Positions 33,789 through 42,368 of a stretch of DNA of 64,000 bases are shown here, one piece after another; position 1 is the first letter of the stretch, and every line of letters begins with the position of its first letter. The translations under genes were made by a program, and so were the position numbers. The stretch is from positions 1 through 64,000 of IMG/VR virus record IMGVR_UViG_3300037882_003354. The stretch is one strand, 5' to 3'. The notes beneath the pieces were generated by a model. That model did no database searches. It was not told the origin of the DNA and saw only the letters and a list, made by a program, of their open reading frames with translations. This DNA is from a virus.

Positions 33789-34223
33789 TTACTCCGATTT
33801 CAACTGGAGTTGTCGCGGCTTCAGAGACTCCGGAATCCTGCGATAGAGTGTGATGCTGAGCACGCCGTTCTTCACAGTGCCCTCACCCACCTCCATGTGC
33901 TCTGCCAGTGTCCAACTACGGGTAAAATCCCGTGTGGATAGTCCACGATGCAGATACTGGATGGACTCATCGTCAGGTTTGGTCCGTTGTCCTTTGACCA
34001 CCAATTGATTTTGATCAATCTCAACAGTGATCTCATCTGGCAAAAATCCCGTCACAGCGATTTCCAACTCGTAAGAATCTTCATCGTGTTTGAGAATGTT
34101 GTAGGGTGGATAACTGTTGTTGGCTTGAGTTGCGTGACGATTCTGAAAATCGTCAAACAAGGTGTCAAAACCCAGCAGGGCTCGGTTGAGCGAATTGGTG
34201 TCAAATCTAACTAATTGTGTCAT
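33789..34223 (-). CDS. Small heat-shock protein (Hsp20/IbpA family)
   Basis: 144 residues. Alpha-crystallin domain: YPPYNILKHDEDSYELEIAV, EITVEIDQNQLVVKGQR, HRGLSTRDFTRSWTL, and VKNGVLSITLYR. It holds unfolding proteins for refolding or degradation and fits the phage Clp set. AATAAGGAAA precedes the ATG and a consensus promoter lies at 34307-34335. T4-like cyanophages also encode Hsp20. Confidence 0.94.
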   Translation of the reverse strand: MTQLVRFDTNSLNRALLGFDTLFDDFQNRHATQANNSYPPYNILKHDEDSYELEIAVTGFLPDEITVEIDQNQLVVKGQRTKPDDESIQYLHRGLSTRDFTRSWTLAEHMEVGEGTVKNGVLSITLYRRIPESLKPRQLQLKSE

Positions 34224-34306
34224 GATATTTTTCCTTATTAAGTGTTATCATTGTTTTGGGCCCTATGCCCTATGCAGAAGCCATTAGGTCTTCCACACAT
34301 TTATTT

Positions 34307-34335
34307 ATTATAATTAACTACTAGGTATATGTCAA
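34307..34335 (-). promoter_or_regulatory. Consensus sigma70 promoter of hsp20
   Basis: On the minus strand TTGACA (34335-34330), 17 bases, TATAAT (34312-34307): an exact consensus. The 80-base leader contains TAATAAATAAATG (late-like) and a GC-rich repeat GGGCATAGGGC. A terminator-bounded single gene behind a full-strength promoter implies very high expression. Confidence 0.85.
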
Positions 34336-34348
34336 ATGGTTTAAAATA

Positions 34349-34627
34349 TTAATCTTTTGTCACATGATCAGCAATGGGGGACAGTTTGTCCAGATATTCT
34401 TCACGGTAGACACGCTGACTCTCCACGGGATCATATGTGACTTTGTGCTGTTCCTTCATCACACCAAGGATATGATGCTTGAGTTTGTCCACAATACGCC
34501 TGCCCATGTCTTCCATGACCAAGTTTATATCCATGCCAGTGGCAACTTTTTTTAGTGCCACGCCGTATTCGTATATACGCACCCGGTGGGCCCAGGATTC
34601 AAAAGTTTCGTCAGGCAACCTCTTCAC
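34349..34627 (-). CDS. Conserved small phage protein
   Basis: 92 residues from GTG 34627. Helical: KRLPDETFESWAHRVRIYE, MEDMGRRIVDKLKHHIL. This resembles a short protein conserved in T4-like phages whose role is unknown. Probably co-transcribed with the phosphoesterase upstream (22-base gap). Confidence 0.72.
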   Translation of the reverse strand: MKRLPDETFESWAHRVRIYEYGVALKKVATGMDINLVMEDMGRRIVDKLKHHILGVMKEQHKVTYDPVESQRVYREEYLDKLSPIADHVTKD

Positions 34628-34649
34628 TGTATGAACATCTCAATTGTGG

Positions 34650-35459
34650 TTAAATTTCAAACGTGCACCCTGAATTGAAGCCACTGGTATCTTCGTGACC
34701 CACATACCCGCGTGGGTTACTCAGCACCCTGGTGGTACCAATCATATAATCCACGGGATCATGCATGTGGCCGTGGATCCAGTTCTTGATGTTGCCATGA
34801 TCCAGGATCAGTTCACTCAGATCGCTGACATAACCACCGTTCATCAAATGATCGCCCTTGTACTTTTCATGGGTGCTCATGTGACTGGGCCCATGATGCG
34901 TGATGATGACAAACGGCTTGTCTGCATGTTCTTTGAGCATGAGCCGGAAATATTGCAGAGTCTTATAGTGAACACCAGCAGTATGCTCCGGAGTCAGTTT
35001 ATGATAGACGTCTTTACCCACATAGTGGTTTTGAATGACTTTGTAATCACTCATGCAACCCCTCAGATGGTATGCAGTCAAACTGTCATTCTTGTTCAAG
35101 TCAGTCCACAAGGTGCTGCCCATGAACATGACGCCCTGATACTCCACCACTTGATTTTCCAGTATGGTGACGTTCCGGGGCATGATGCTCTTGAGTTGAT
35201 CGTGGGTCTTGTCCAACCGACCGTGGTAATGTTCATGATTTCCTAAAACATAGAACACCTGGTCATACTTGGCACACTCCCACTCAAAAAAGTCCCAGCA
35301 GGATTTGCCTGGCACAGGAGGATAAGGTCGAGTGCTGTGGAATGCCTTGGTGATGCTGCGGGCTTCGGCGATATCGCCAGCCAGAATCAACACCTCTCCA
35401 CCAGGGAGTTCCTGGTATTGAAATTCCAGGTGGAGGTCTGAGCAAACTGAAACTTTCAT
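34650..35459 (-). CDS. Calcineurin-like metallophosphoesterase
   Basis: 269 residues. All motifs of the fold are present: SDLHLE (residues 7-12), LAGDIAE, LGNHEHYHG, ITHHGPS and GHMHDP. These bind two metal ions. Related phage enzymes act on nucleotides, RNA ends or phosphoproteins; substrate unknown. An AAAGGA site and a strong promoter (35480-35508) lie upstream. Confidence 0.9.
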   Translation of the reverse strand: MKVSVCSDLHLEFQYQELPGGEVLILAGDIAEARSITKAFHSTRPYPPVPGKSCWDFFEWECAKYDQVFYVLGNHEHYHGRLDKTHDQLKSIMPRNVTILENQVVEYQGVMFMGSTLWTDLNKNDSLTAYHLRGCMSDYKVIQNHYVGKDVYHKLTPEHTAGVHYKTLQYFRLMLKEHADKPFVIITHHGPSHMSTHEKYKGDHLMNGGYVSDLSELILDHGNIKNWIHGHMHDPVDYMIGTTRVLSNPRGYVGHEDTSGFNSGCTFEI

Positions 35460-35479
35460 GATAATCCTTTCTATACACT

Positions 35480-35508
35480 AGTATAGTTGATTTATCCCGA
35501 AATGTCAA
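35480..35508 (-). promoter_or_regulatory. Sigma70 promoter of the phosphoesterase gene
   Basis: On the minus strand TTGACA (35508-35503), 17 bases, TATACT (35485-35480), 21 bases before the start codon. Confidence 0.82.
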
Positions 35509-35517
35509 TCAGTGCGA

Positions 35518-36048
35518 TTATCTGGGTCGGATCTTGAGTTTGGCATAGATGTTCTGCACACCCACACTCTGACGGATGGCATCTTGTAGTGCATCATGCT
35601 TGCTGTTCTTGGGCATGTCAGGATCGTAACCCAGATCAAACAGCGTACGAGTGTCTCGCAATTGCCAGAAATTCCAGGGCAGGGGCTTGCCCAATTGACG
35701 GTAGATGTTTTCGATGATCACCAGGTCAAAAGTTGCACCGTGTGACCAGAAGGCATCGCAGCCCCAGGCAAATTTATGGAACCGATCCATGGCATCCACC
35801 AGACTGATGCGATCGTCAGGACTGAATGCTTCATCCTGAATGTCGGCAGCTTGCCGACCCCACCAATCCAGAGTGTCGGGATCCACCTCTCTGCCCAGCG
35901 CATCTTGATCGTCTATGCTGATACGGAAATAAATTTTATCACTGTATCCGTTGCCATAGGGGTTGAAATGTACTGCGCCTAAACTCAAGACCACAGCGTT
36001 GGGGGAAACTGCCAAGGTTTCCATATCTAGCATCAAATGTTTGGCCAT
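35518..36048 (-). CDS. DEDDh 3'-5' exonuclease (DexA/Rv2179c-like)
   Basis: 176 residues. Exo motifs: LDMETL (Asp8, Glu10), FWSHGATFD and SKHDALQDAIRQ (HxxxxD). This is the RNase T-like fold with the sequence style of the Rv2179c/T4 DexA group. Probably trims DNA or RNA 3' ends during replication or host degradation. Confidence 0.85.
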   Translation of the reverse strand: MAKHLMLDMETLAVSPNAVVLSLGAVHFNPYGNGYSDKIYFRISIDDQDALGREVDPDTLDWWGRQAADIQDEAFSPDDRISLVDAMDRFHKFAWGCDAFWSHGATFDLVIIENIYRQLGKPLPWNFWQLRDTRTLFDLGYDPDMPKNSKHDALQDAIRQSVGVQNIYAKLKIRPR

Positions 36049-36084
36049 GCTGGCTTTCTATTAAAAATATAGTCTAATTAACAA

Positions 36085-37047
36085 TTAGTCTGTTGTCGAC
36101 TGCTTCTTTTTCATTGCCATCTTATATCTACGTTGCGCTAGTGCTTCAGGAGACAATTTACTACCCAATTTTCGCTTGCTCATAGCTTGTTTCTCCTCAA
36201 CAGTCCACTTTTTTCCATAATTGGGATTTTTTTCGCCATCCATGTCAGTACGCCCTTTAAATCTCAAACCCACTAATTTTTTAAAATTTTCACCTTTGGG
36301 ACGTTGACCATTCTTTCTTGCTGTTTCAATCTGACGTTGTTTTCCTTCTGGCGTGTATTCTTTATTTTTGTTAGCCTCGTGCATTCTTTGAATTTGCTCG
36401 GGAGTATAGAGTTCTTCCCAAGTCTTTCCTCGTTTTTTAGCTGCACATTTTTCTATAATTGCTGGATCTCGTTTAATCCCACGCAGCGCATCAGATGCGG
36501 CTTTTCGTTTGACGATCACTTCAGGTCGTTGATTGGCGATTCTTCTATTTTCTAATGTTTTAGCTTTACGAACCGGGTCATTCCAGAGTTCATCAACACT
36601 TTTTTTCCGATTAAGTTTACCCTCTTCAGAAATATTTTGTTTCTTACCCCATGCTGGACTCAGTGGACCTTTTAGGGTTTGGAGATGCGCCACTCTTTCC
36701 AATCTTACTGATTCGAACAATCTACTGTTAAGTTTATATCCAGGTTTGTTGTATGAACCGTCCTTCATAATACACATAGCATTAAATGCATGCACCATTT
36801 TATTATGATAACCTATGCTCACATTCATTTTCCATAATATAGCATGTGCTACATAATGTTCTCTTGCAGTAAGACGAACGATATTATTTCTCGTATCTGC
36901 TCCTCCCCAACTTTTAGGTATTATATGATGCCCTTCTGTGTAAACATCTTTGGGTAACGTACGAGTCTGTGCTTTTTTGATAAGCGACTCATACCATCTA
37001 CTATGCTTGGTATCTCTCAATTTTACTTTAAGCGGCCAATTGATCAT
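36085..37047 (-). CDS. HNH homing endonuclease with NUMOD3 repeats
   Basis: 320 residues. HNH core: TEGHHIIPKSWGGADTRNNI with REHYVAH. The rest holds several NUMOD3-type DNA-binding units (SPAWGKKQNISEEGK; NPNYGKKWTVEEKQAMS; GLRFKGRTDMDGEK) and is Lys-rich. More AT-rich than neighbours. A free-standing mobile gene inserted between the exonuclease and rpsU, with its own promoter. Confidence 0.9.
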   Translation of the reverse strand: MINWPLKVKLRDTKHSRWYESLIKKAQTRTLPKDVYTEGHHIIPKSWGGADTRNNIVRLTAREHYVAHAILWKMNVSIGYHNKMVHAFNAMCIMKDGSYNKPGYKLNSRLFESVRLERVAHLQTLKGPLSPAWGKKQNISEEGKLNRKKSVDELWNDPVRKAKTLENRRIANQRPEVIVKRKAASDALRGIKRDPAIIEKCAAKKRGKTWEELYTPEQIQRMHEANKNKEYTPEGKQRQIETARKNGQRPKGENFKKLVGLRFKGRTDMDGEKNPNYGKKWTVEEKQAMSKRKLGSKLSPEALAQRRYKMAMKKKQSTTD

Positions 37048-37071
37048 GATATTTTTAATAATTTAAGTCTT

Positions 37072-37099
37072 ATTATAGCATCAATCTCCATCATGTCAA
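37072..37099 (-). promoter_or_regulatory. Sigma70 promoter of the HNH gene
   Basis: On the minus strand TTGACA (37099-37094), 16 bases, TATAAT (37077-37072). It overlaps the stop region of rpsU and would fire into the HNH gene. Confidence 0.78.
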
Positions 37100-37332
37100 T
37101 ATAATTTTTTAGGCAGCTCTTGTTCCCGCAATTGTTTGAGCCAGCGGGCTCGGGCAGCACCCTTTTTACGTTTACGTTCAGTGGTGGGCTTCTCATAGAA
37201 CATGCCGGATCTGACCACCTCCAGGGTGCCGTTGTCTTCAATCAATTGCTTGAATTTACGCATGGCCACCGTGAGTGGTAGATCCCCCACCGTTATGCTT
37301 GATCCGCGTGTGTTGATTTTATTCCGCTTCAT
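37096..37332 (-). CDS. rpsU: Ribosomal protein bS21
   Basis: 78 residues. bS21 pattern: [40 protein letters not shown], then a Lys/Arg-rich helix. bS21 sits near the anti-Shine-Dalgarno site of the 30S subunit and affects initiation on mRNAs. Phage copies are known in aquatic phages and may steer host ribosomes to phage messages. The ATG lies 14 bases inside the end of clpX, so the two are translationally coupled. Confidence 0.92.
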   Translation of the reverse strand: MKRNKINTRGSSITVGDLPLTVAMRKFKQLIEDNGTLEVVRSGMFYEKPTTERKRKKGAARARWLKQLREQELPKKLY

Positions 37333-38548
37333 CGTCTGAATTTTCTTCGAATGTCATGGCAGCTGGCTGGCCAGTCACAGTGTCTTTGTTTACACAGATG
37401 CTTTTAAGACCCCGCTCCACTAGATTGACGGCATCAAATTGATAGGGCAACAGCGCACGCTCTATGATGTTCTTCAGGCCACGAGCATTGGTCTTCAATT
37501 CCTTGGCACGTTCTGCTATGTGAGTCAAGGCTGACTCTTCAAAAATTAGATCAATACCATCCAGCTCAAACATGTATTGATACTGGCGGATCAGACTGTT
37601 CTTGGGTTCTTTCAGCACGGTCACCAGATCGTCCACAGACAGTTCATCCACATTGGTTATCAGACCAAAACGTCCAACAAATTCTGGAATGAAACCAAAC
37701 TGTATGATGTCCTTGGTGGTCACCTGCTGATAAACTTTACTGTTGTTTTCCAAGTTGGCCACTGATGCATGAAAACCAATGCTGCGACTTTCCAGACGCT
37801 TGCTGATGATTTTGTCCAGGCCCACAAATGCACCACCACAGATGAACAGCATGTTGCGAGTGTCAATTTCTTGCATGTCACCACCGGGATGTTTGCGCTT
37901 GCCCGAATGCGGTACTCTGACAATGCCTCCCTCGATCATTTTAAGCAGGGCCTGCTGTACACCCTCTCCACTGACGTCGCGAGTGATGCTCATGTTTTCA
38001 CCCTTGCGAGCAATCTTGTCGATTTCGTCGATGTAAACAATGCCTCGGCTGGCCCTTTCAACGTCACCGTCGGCAGCGTTGATCAATCTGAGTATGATGC
38101 TTTCCACATCGTCGCCCACATAGCCGGCTTCTGTGATGCCAGTGGCGTCGCAGATGGCGAATGGTAGATCCAGGTAGTCGGCTATCTTTCTGGCCATGAG
38201 AGTTTTCCCGCAGCCAGTGGGCCCCAACAGCAACACGTTGGTTTTTTCCAACTCAATGTCCTTGCTGGGATTGTTGATGCGTTTGAAATGCTGGCTCACA
38301 GCCACACTGAGCACTGTCTTGGCATCTTCTTGGCCCACCACATAGTCGTCCAGGTAGTCCTTGATGGCAGTGGGATTCAGGGTCCGTTTCTCTGTGGGGT
38401 CGGCTTTACCTTTTTCATCATCCAGGATGCCCACACACAGACTGATACAATCGTTACAAATGGCGGCGTGCTCGCCCACGATTAGTTTTTCCACGTCTTC
38501 TTTGCTTTTTCCGCAAAAATCACACACATGATTAAGTTGTTTAGCCAC
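37319..38548 (-). CDS. clpX: ATP-dependent Clp protease ATP-binding subunit ClpX
   Basis: 409 residues, near full length. Zinc-binding Cys9, Cys12, Cys31, Cys34; Walker A GPTGCGKT (109-116); pore loop GYVG (142-145); Walker B IVYIDE (170-175); the IGF tripeptide used to dock on ClpP is kept (SIGFHAS). It unfolds tagged proteins, including those ending in an ssrA-type tag, and feeds them to ClpP (10515-11108). Its zinc domain normally binds adaptors such as SspB. Overlaps rpsU and the upstream gene. Confidence 0.96.
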   Translation of the reverse strand: MAKQLNHVCDFCGKSKEDVEKLIVGEHAAICNDCISLCVGILDDEKGKADPTEKRTLNPTAIKDYLDDYVVGQEDAKTVLSVAVSQHFKRINNPSKDIELEKTNVLLLGPTGCGKTLMARKIADYLDLPFAICDATGITEAGYVGDDVESIILRLINAADGDVERASRGIVYIDEIDKIARKGENMSITRDVSGEGVQQALLKMIEGGIVRVPHSGKRKHPGGDMQEIDTRNMLFICGGAFVGLDKIISKRLESRSIGFHASVANLENNSKVYQQVTTKDIIQFGFIPEFVGRFGLITNVDELSVDDLVTVLKEPKNSLIRQYQYMFELDGIDLIFEESALTHIAERAKELKTNARGLKNIIERALLPYQFDAVNLVERGLKSICVNKDTVTGQPAAMTFEENSDDEAE

Positions 38549-38930
38549 CTAGTACTGTCTCCAAAAAACCCTCGATACTGCTCACTCGATTTTGACTGAT
38601 GTGACTGTATATCTCAGCCACCTGATCATTCTCTGTGTGATAATAAAAATCCTGTCGGCCCAGCAGGTAACCACTCAAGGATTGTGTGATTAAATTCAAG
38701 CTGTCCAGGTTCAAGTACTTGTGTTCACAGCGAGCGGCTGCATACAAAAACCATGATATATTGTGTTCACCGTCATATACATAGATGTTTAAATCCTGGT
38801 CAAAATTGGATTTAGCCAACCATTGACTGGCTGCATCTTGTTCTTGATCGCTCAGATGAACCAGTAGTATGCTGAGATCCCCTGTCTCAAAAAAATCAGG
38901 AGGCGTGATTAGTTTTATTGTTCCCTGCAT
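38541..38930 (-). CDS. Conserved phage hypothetical protein upstream of clpX
   Basis: 129 residues, overlapping clpX by 8 bases and the membrane gene region by a 1-base gap. Alpha/beta character (DLSILLVHLSDQEQDAASQWL; NIYVYDGEHNISWFLYAAARC). No motif known. Strict coupling to clpX makes a Clp-related role worth testing. Confidence 0.78.
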   Translation of the reverse strand: MQGTIKLITPPDFFETGDLSILLVHLSDQEQDAASQWLAKSNFDQDLNIYVYDGEHNISWFLYAAARCEHKYLNLDSLNLITQSLSGYLLGRQDFYYHTENDQVAEIYSHISQNRVSSIEGFLETVLGG

Positions 38931-38931
38931 G

Positions 38932-40227
38932 TCATATCCTTGATTTCACGGACTGTTGCAGCGATCGCGGCACTTCGTCCAGTTCTAAATGTCCTGACTT
39001 TACAAGTTCCACGATTTCGTCAATGTAATCTTCCAGTTTGGAAAGACTGATGTCCTGATAATGTTCCCTGCTGATGGATTCCATGGTGTTGGTCCATTGG
39101 TTGCTTTGTTGTTGTTCTTCATTTTGTACATAATCGTGCGTCAAAGGTTCTGTGCCAGTGGATTCAGAAACCACATCTCCTGCCTGCTCAGGGCGGTCAT
39201 CTTCCCGAACTTCAGGTGGGCATACCTGTGGGCCGGCATGTACCCAACCAGCAGGCATCTTCCAAAAACTATCTCCTTGAAAAAGATAGGGATGACGCTC
39301 CACCAGGGTGAGTTCTGGTTCAACCACAGGTGTCGCCACCGGGCCAGCATCTGCCAGAGTGGCATCTGGTTCAACCTCTTGATCTGTGACAGTGAGCGGC
39401 TGTGGGTCTATGACTGCTTGGGTCTCTGCAGGGCTGTCACCCTCCTCAATTCTTTTCTTGAAGTTCTGAAAACTCACCTGGCTGGCCAACAGCAATATTA
39501 TAGCCAGTGGGTCAAATACCACAATCAGAGTGATGATGATCCAGGTCACTGACTTTTCCATGATGGCTGTATCAGTGGCACCATAAAAGAATGCCGCGAT
39601 GTAACGAATGGGCCCCACTTCTGCATCAACTGCACGTACTTCGGCGGCAATGGGTGCCCGTTGCTGATTCAGTTCCTGTATGATCTGTTGTGAGCTAGTG
39701 ATTTCGGACATCAGTCTGCTGCGTTCCTTGGACTGTGATTTTCTCACAACCACAGCACGATTGGCACCTGTTTCAGTAGTACTACGAGACATCACTTGGT
39801 CCACTGCTGTGTCCATTTGCTGGAGTGCTCGTCGATTGGCATCAATATTTTCTTTTTCAGTCTGGATCTTTTCATCGTAGATGGCAATCCTGGACATGAC
39901 ATCTCCTGACACCAGACTCTGATCACTGTGTGCCTTGCTCAGGAATCCAAAAATGCCCAGACTGGTGATCAGCATCAATACTATGATGGCAATGATCAGG
40001 TATGCCTTGATGGTGTAGTGCGTAATGGACCAGTTTTGCTTGAGCCAGACTGTGGCAATGAGTTTGCTGATCTCCAGGGTGACACCCATGATGATGATGG
40101 GTATCACGGCGGCAGAGAAGATGGCAGTGAGCCCAGACACTGAATAATAGACTGCCACTGCGGATATGGATAGCCCACTCAACAGGGCCAGGTATGCAAT
40201 CAGTCTTTCATTAAATGTTGGTTTCAT
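38932..40227 (-). CDS. Multi-pass membrane protein with cytoplasmic coiled coil
   Basis: 431 residues. Two hydrophobic segments near residues 10-55 (SGLSISAVAVYYSVSGLTAI; SAAVIPIIIMGVTLE), one at 70-98, then a long coiled coil (100-215), another membrane segment (225-252, WIIITLIVVFDPLAIILLL), and an acidic, Pro/Val-rich soluble tail. Similar proteins occur in T4-like phages. Function unknown. No Shine-Dalgarno, but a late-type box lies at 40232-40239. Confidence 0.8.
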   Translation of the reverse strand: MKPTFNERLIAYLALLSGLSISAVAVYYSVSGLTAIFSAAVIPIIIMGVTLEISKLIATVWLKQNWSITHYTIKAYLIIAIIVLMLITSLGIFGFLSKAHSDQSLVSGDVMSRIAIYDEKIQTEKENIDANRRALQQMDTAVDQVMSRSTTETGANRAVVVRKSQSKERSRLMSEITSSQQIIQELNQQRAPIAAEVRAVDAEVGPIRYIAAFFYGATDTAIMEKSVTWIIITLIVVFDPLAIILLLASQVSFQNFKKRIEEGDSPAETQAVIDPQPLTVTDQEVEPDATLADAGPVATPVVEPELTLVERHPYLFQGDSFWKMPAGWVHAGPQVCPPEVREDDRPEQAGDVVSESTGTEPLTHDYVQNEEQQQSNQWTNTMESISREHYQDISLSKLEDYIDEIVELVKSGHLELDEVPRSLQQSVKSRI

Positions 40228-40231
40228 AGTG

Positions 40232-40239
40232 TATTTATT
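40232..40239 (-). promoter_or_regulatory. Late promoter-like box AATAAATA directly before the membrane protein start
   Basis: On the minus strand the box ends 4 bases before ATG 40227. As with the SOD gene, the transcript would be leaderless. Confidence 0.5.
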
Positions 40240-40248
40240 ACAAGCAAT

Positions 40249-40626
40249 TTATCGACGCATTTTACTAATGTCGATGGCATCTTGACGGGAGAATACAGGT
40301 ACTGCATTACTTTTATGAAGTGTGGAAATGCCAATGATCTTGTCACCAGTGTACACAGGTGCGGCTTTCTTGGTACAAGGCACCCAACCAGTATTCAGGC
40401 TGGGGATCTTGGGTTCTGCCAGGCGGCGGTTGGGTTCAGTCACCCAGACTTCAGCAGACATGGCGCGGCGTCGCCGCTTGTCTTCAGCCTCCACACCCCA
40501 CTTCTTTTGCAGAGCTTGCCACTCTCGATCCAATTGTGCTGCTCGTTGTTTGTCTGCAGACGATGCAAACTTGTGTTTGCCCTTTTTTTTACCCGTGGTA
40601 TTCAATGCTGGATGTGCTAGGCTCAT
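40249..40626 (-). CDS. Conserved T4-like phage basic protein
   Basis: 125 residues from ATG 40626. Starts MSLAHPALNTTGKKKGKHKF; later SLNTGWVPCTKKAAPVYTG and ISTLHKSNAVPVF. I recall this pattern as a conserved protein of T4-like phages from aquatic hosts. Function unknown. Preceded by a strong promoter. Confidence 0.82.
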   Translation of the reverse strand: MSLAHPALNTTGKKKGKHKFASSADKQRAAQLDREWQALQKKWGVEAEDKRRRRAMSAEVWVTEPNRRLAEPKIPSLNTGWVPCTKKAAPVYTGDKIIGISTLHKSNAVPVFSRQDAIDISKMRR

Positions 40627-40654
40627 GTGCGGTGTCTCGGTTGATTGTTGTACT

Positions 40655-40683
40655 ATTATACTGGATACTGGACACTGGGTCAA
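40655..40683 (-). promoter_or_regulatory. Sigma70 promoter
   Basis: On the minus strand TTGACC (40683-40678), 17 bases, TATAAT (40660-40655), 29 bases before ATG 40626. Confidence 0.82.
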
Positions 40684-40710
40684 TGTGTCACCAGGCGTAG
40701 CTCACAGGTA

Positions 40711-40736
40711 AAAATAGGACCCGAAGGTCCTATTTT
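40711..40736 (-). terminator. Rho-independent terminator after the outer-membrane protein gene
   Basis: AAAATAGGACC-CGAA-GGTCCTATTTT: an 11-bp stem with a GNRA-like loop and T tracts on both strands. It follows the gene at 40757 on the minus strand. Confidence 0.9.
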
Positions 40737-40756
40737 ATTATTTCACCCGACTATTC

Positions 40757-41203
40757 TCAGAAAGAATATTTAAGACCAGCGGTGATTCGATTGCCGTTAA
40801 AATCACGCACTCGTGATTGGCCACGCTGATAGGAATAATCCAAAGTGGCTTTGACTTGGTCAAACACTGGAATTTCAGCACCAACACCCACCAGTGCAGC
40901 GCCACCATCAGACACGATGCCGTTTTCAAGATATGCAAAACCCGCCTTGACCGACAGTTCAACTGGTCCAACTTTTGTCACCTGGTAACTGCCCAGCAGG
41001 CTCCAGCGACTCTGATCATTGTCACCAGTGGTGCTACGATCAAAACCACCAGTTACGCCAAATGCACCGAACCGCTCACCCAGAGTGACACCGACGGAAT
41101 TGCGTTCACTACCAAAATCTCGAGCAGCAGTCACGCCCATTTCCAGTGCGCTGGCAGCAGTTGCCGACAGTGCGATTAACGATGCAATTACAATTTTCTT
41201 CAT
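40757..41203 (-). CDS. Outer-membrane beta-barrel protein with signal peptide
   Basis: 148 residues. Signal peptide MKKIVIASLIALSATAASA, then alternating strands (RNSVGVTLGERFGAFGVTGGFD; ATLDYSYQRGQ) and a C-terminal GLKYSF ending in Phe, the outer-membrane insertion signal. Size suits an eight-stranded OmpX/OmpA-like barrel. Phage-encoded barrels can block superinfection or alter receptors. It is isolated between its own promoter and terminator, suggesting strong independent expression. Confidence 0.82.
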   Translation of the reverse strand: MKKIVIASLIALSATAASALEMGVTAARDFGSERNSVGVTLGERFGAFGVTGGFDRSTTGDNDQSRWSLLGSYQVTKVGPVELSVKAGFAYLENGIVSDGGAALVGVGAEIPVFDQVKATLDYSYQRGQSRVRDFNGNRITAGLKYSF

Positions 41204-41241
41204 GTTTAAGTTTCCTTTGAAATAATGATCTCAATGATCAT

Positions 41242-41269
41242 TGTATATTATGTATCCTTTTGCTGACAA
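41242..41269 (-). promoter_or_regulatory. Promoter of the outer-membrane protein gene
   Basis: On the minus strand TTGTCA (41269-41264), 16 bases, TATACA (41247-41242). Just downstream, ATGATC is repeated (AATGATCATTGAGATCATT, 41222-41242), possibly an operator. Confidence 0.55.
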
Positions 41270-41372
41270 TAGCAAGCGGAATCGGAAAAAACTGGTTACG
41301 GGTTCCAGCGCAGCCCAATTAGTTGCTGCCGATTTGACATGACTATAATAACATGCAGTTGTTACACCATTG

Positions 41373-42368
41373 TTAAACGAGATTTTCCTTGAAGATGTTC
41401 CAGCAATGGTCCCAACTCCATTGCCGACTGTGCCGCTCCACCTGCTGTCTGTCCAGGGTCAGGCACTGATTGATGGCCCTGCGGAGATCCTGGTCTAGAC
41501 ATCCAGTGACACCTGACTCAATGATGTCCAGAGGGCCAGGCACAGGATATGCAGCCACCGGTGTACCCACTGCAAGTGCCTCGATGATCACCACCCCAAA
41601 CGTATCGTGGCGGCTGGTGAACACAAATACATCTGCCTGTGCGTAATACCGTGCCAGGCTGGTGCCTGTTTTTGCTCCGGTAAAAATAACATCGGGGTAA
41701 CGACTTTTCAGCTGGTTCAAGTATGGACCATCGCCCACCACTATCTTGGTGGCACCCGGATAGTACAGATTGCAGAAGTCATCCAGACCCTTCTCCTTGC
41801 TGATGCGGCCCACGCTGAGTAATATGGGACGGCCAGCCACTGTGGTGCCGCGCAGACTACTCTGAAATACATCACGATCCACACCCCGCGTCCAGGGAAT
41901 GATGTCACCGTCAAATCCGTGAGATCTGAGATCATTGACCATGGTCTGGGTGGTGGTCAGTACCCGTCCACTATGCTTGTGAAACCAGCGCACATACCAA
42001 TAGGTCATGAACATGGGAATGCCATAGATCTTTTTTAGGAATTCGGGAAATTTAGTATGATAGGAAGTGTTATAGCGCCGGCCACACAGATCCATCCAGC
42101 AACGTGCCGCCAGGCCAATAGGCCCCTCCGTAGCAATATGTATGTGATCAGCCCCCACCGCCGCAATCTTCTTGCCAATGCGCCAGGGCCAACTGAGTTT
42201 AACTTCAGGATAACCAGGGGTACTAATATGAGGGAACTGCCGGGGATCAAGATAAACAATATCGTACCCGTCATGACCTGCGCATATCTCAATGTTTTTG
42301 AACGTGGTGACAACGCCATTTAGTTGGTCAGGTAGATTGTCTGTTATTACTAGTATCTTTTTTCTCAT
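41373..42368 (-). CDS. Glycosyltransferase family 4 (GT-B fold)
   Basis: 331 residues. N-terminal NGVVTTFKNIE (donor-side loop), SYHTKFPEFLKK, the GRISKEKGLD motif near 195, and the EX7E-type motif FTSRHDTFGVVIIEALAVGTPV. This resembles MgtA/SqdX-like enzymes acting on lipids or lipopolysaccharide. It overlaps the LpxH-like gene by 41 bases. Together they suggest envelope lipid or LPS modification during infection. Confidence 0.88.
   Translation of the reverse strand: MRKKILVITDNLPDQLNGVVTTFKNIEICAGHDGYDIVYLDPRQFPHISTPGYPEVKLSWPWRIGKKIAAVGADHIHIATEGPIGLAARCWMDLCGRRYNTSYHTKFPEFLKKIYGIPMFMTYWYVRWFHKHSGRVLTTTQTMVNDLRSHGFDGDIIPWTRGVDRDVFQSSLRGTTVAGRPILLSVGRISKEKGLDDFCNLYYPGATKIVVGDGPYLNQLKSRYPDVIFTGAKTGTSLARYYAQADVFVFTSRHDTFGVVIIEALAVGTPVAAYPVPGPLDIIESGVTGCLDQDLRRAINQCLTLDRQQVERHSRQWSWDHCWNIFKENLV

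Noticed and set aside
34695-35246. Plus-strand frame of 183 codons inside the metallophosphoesterase gene
   Set aside because: Antisense to a gene with all catalytic motifs; no start signals.
37769-38167. Plus-strand frame inside clpX
   Set aside because: Antisense shadow; ClpX motifs fill the minus strand.
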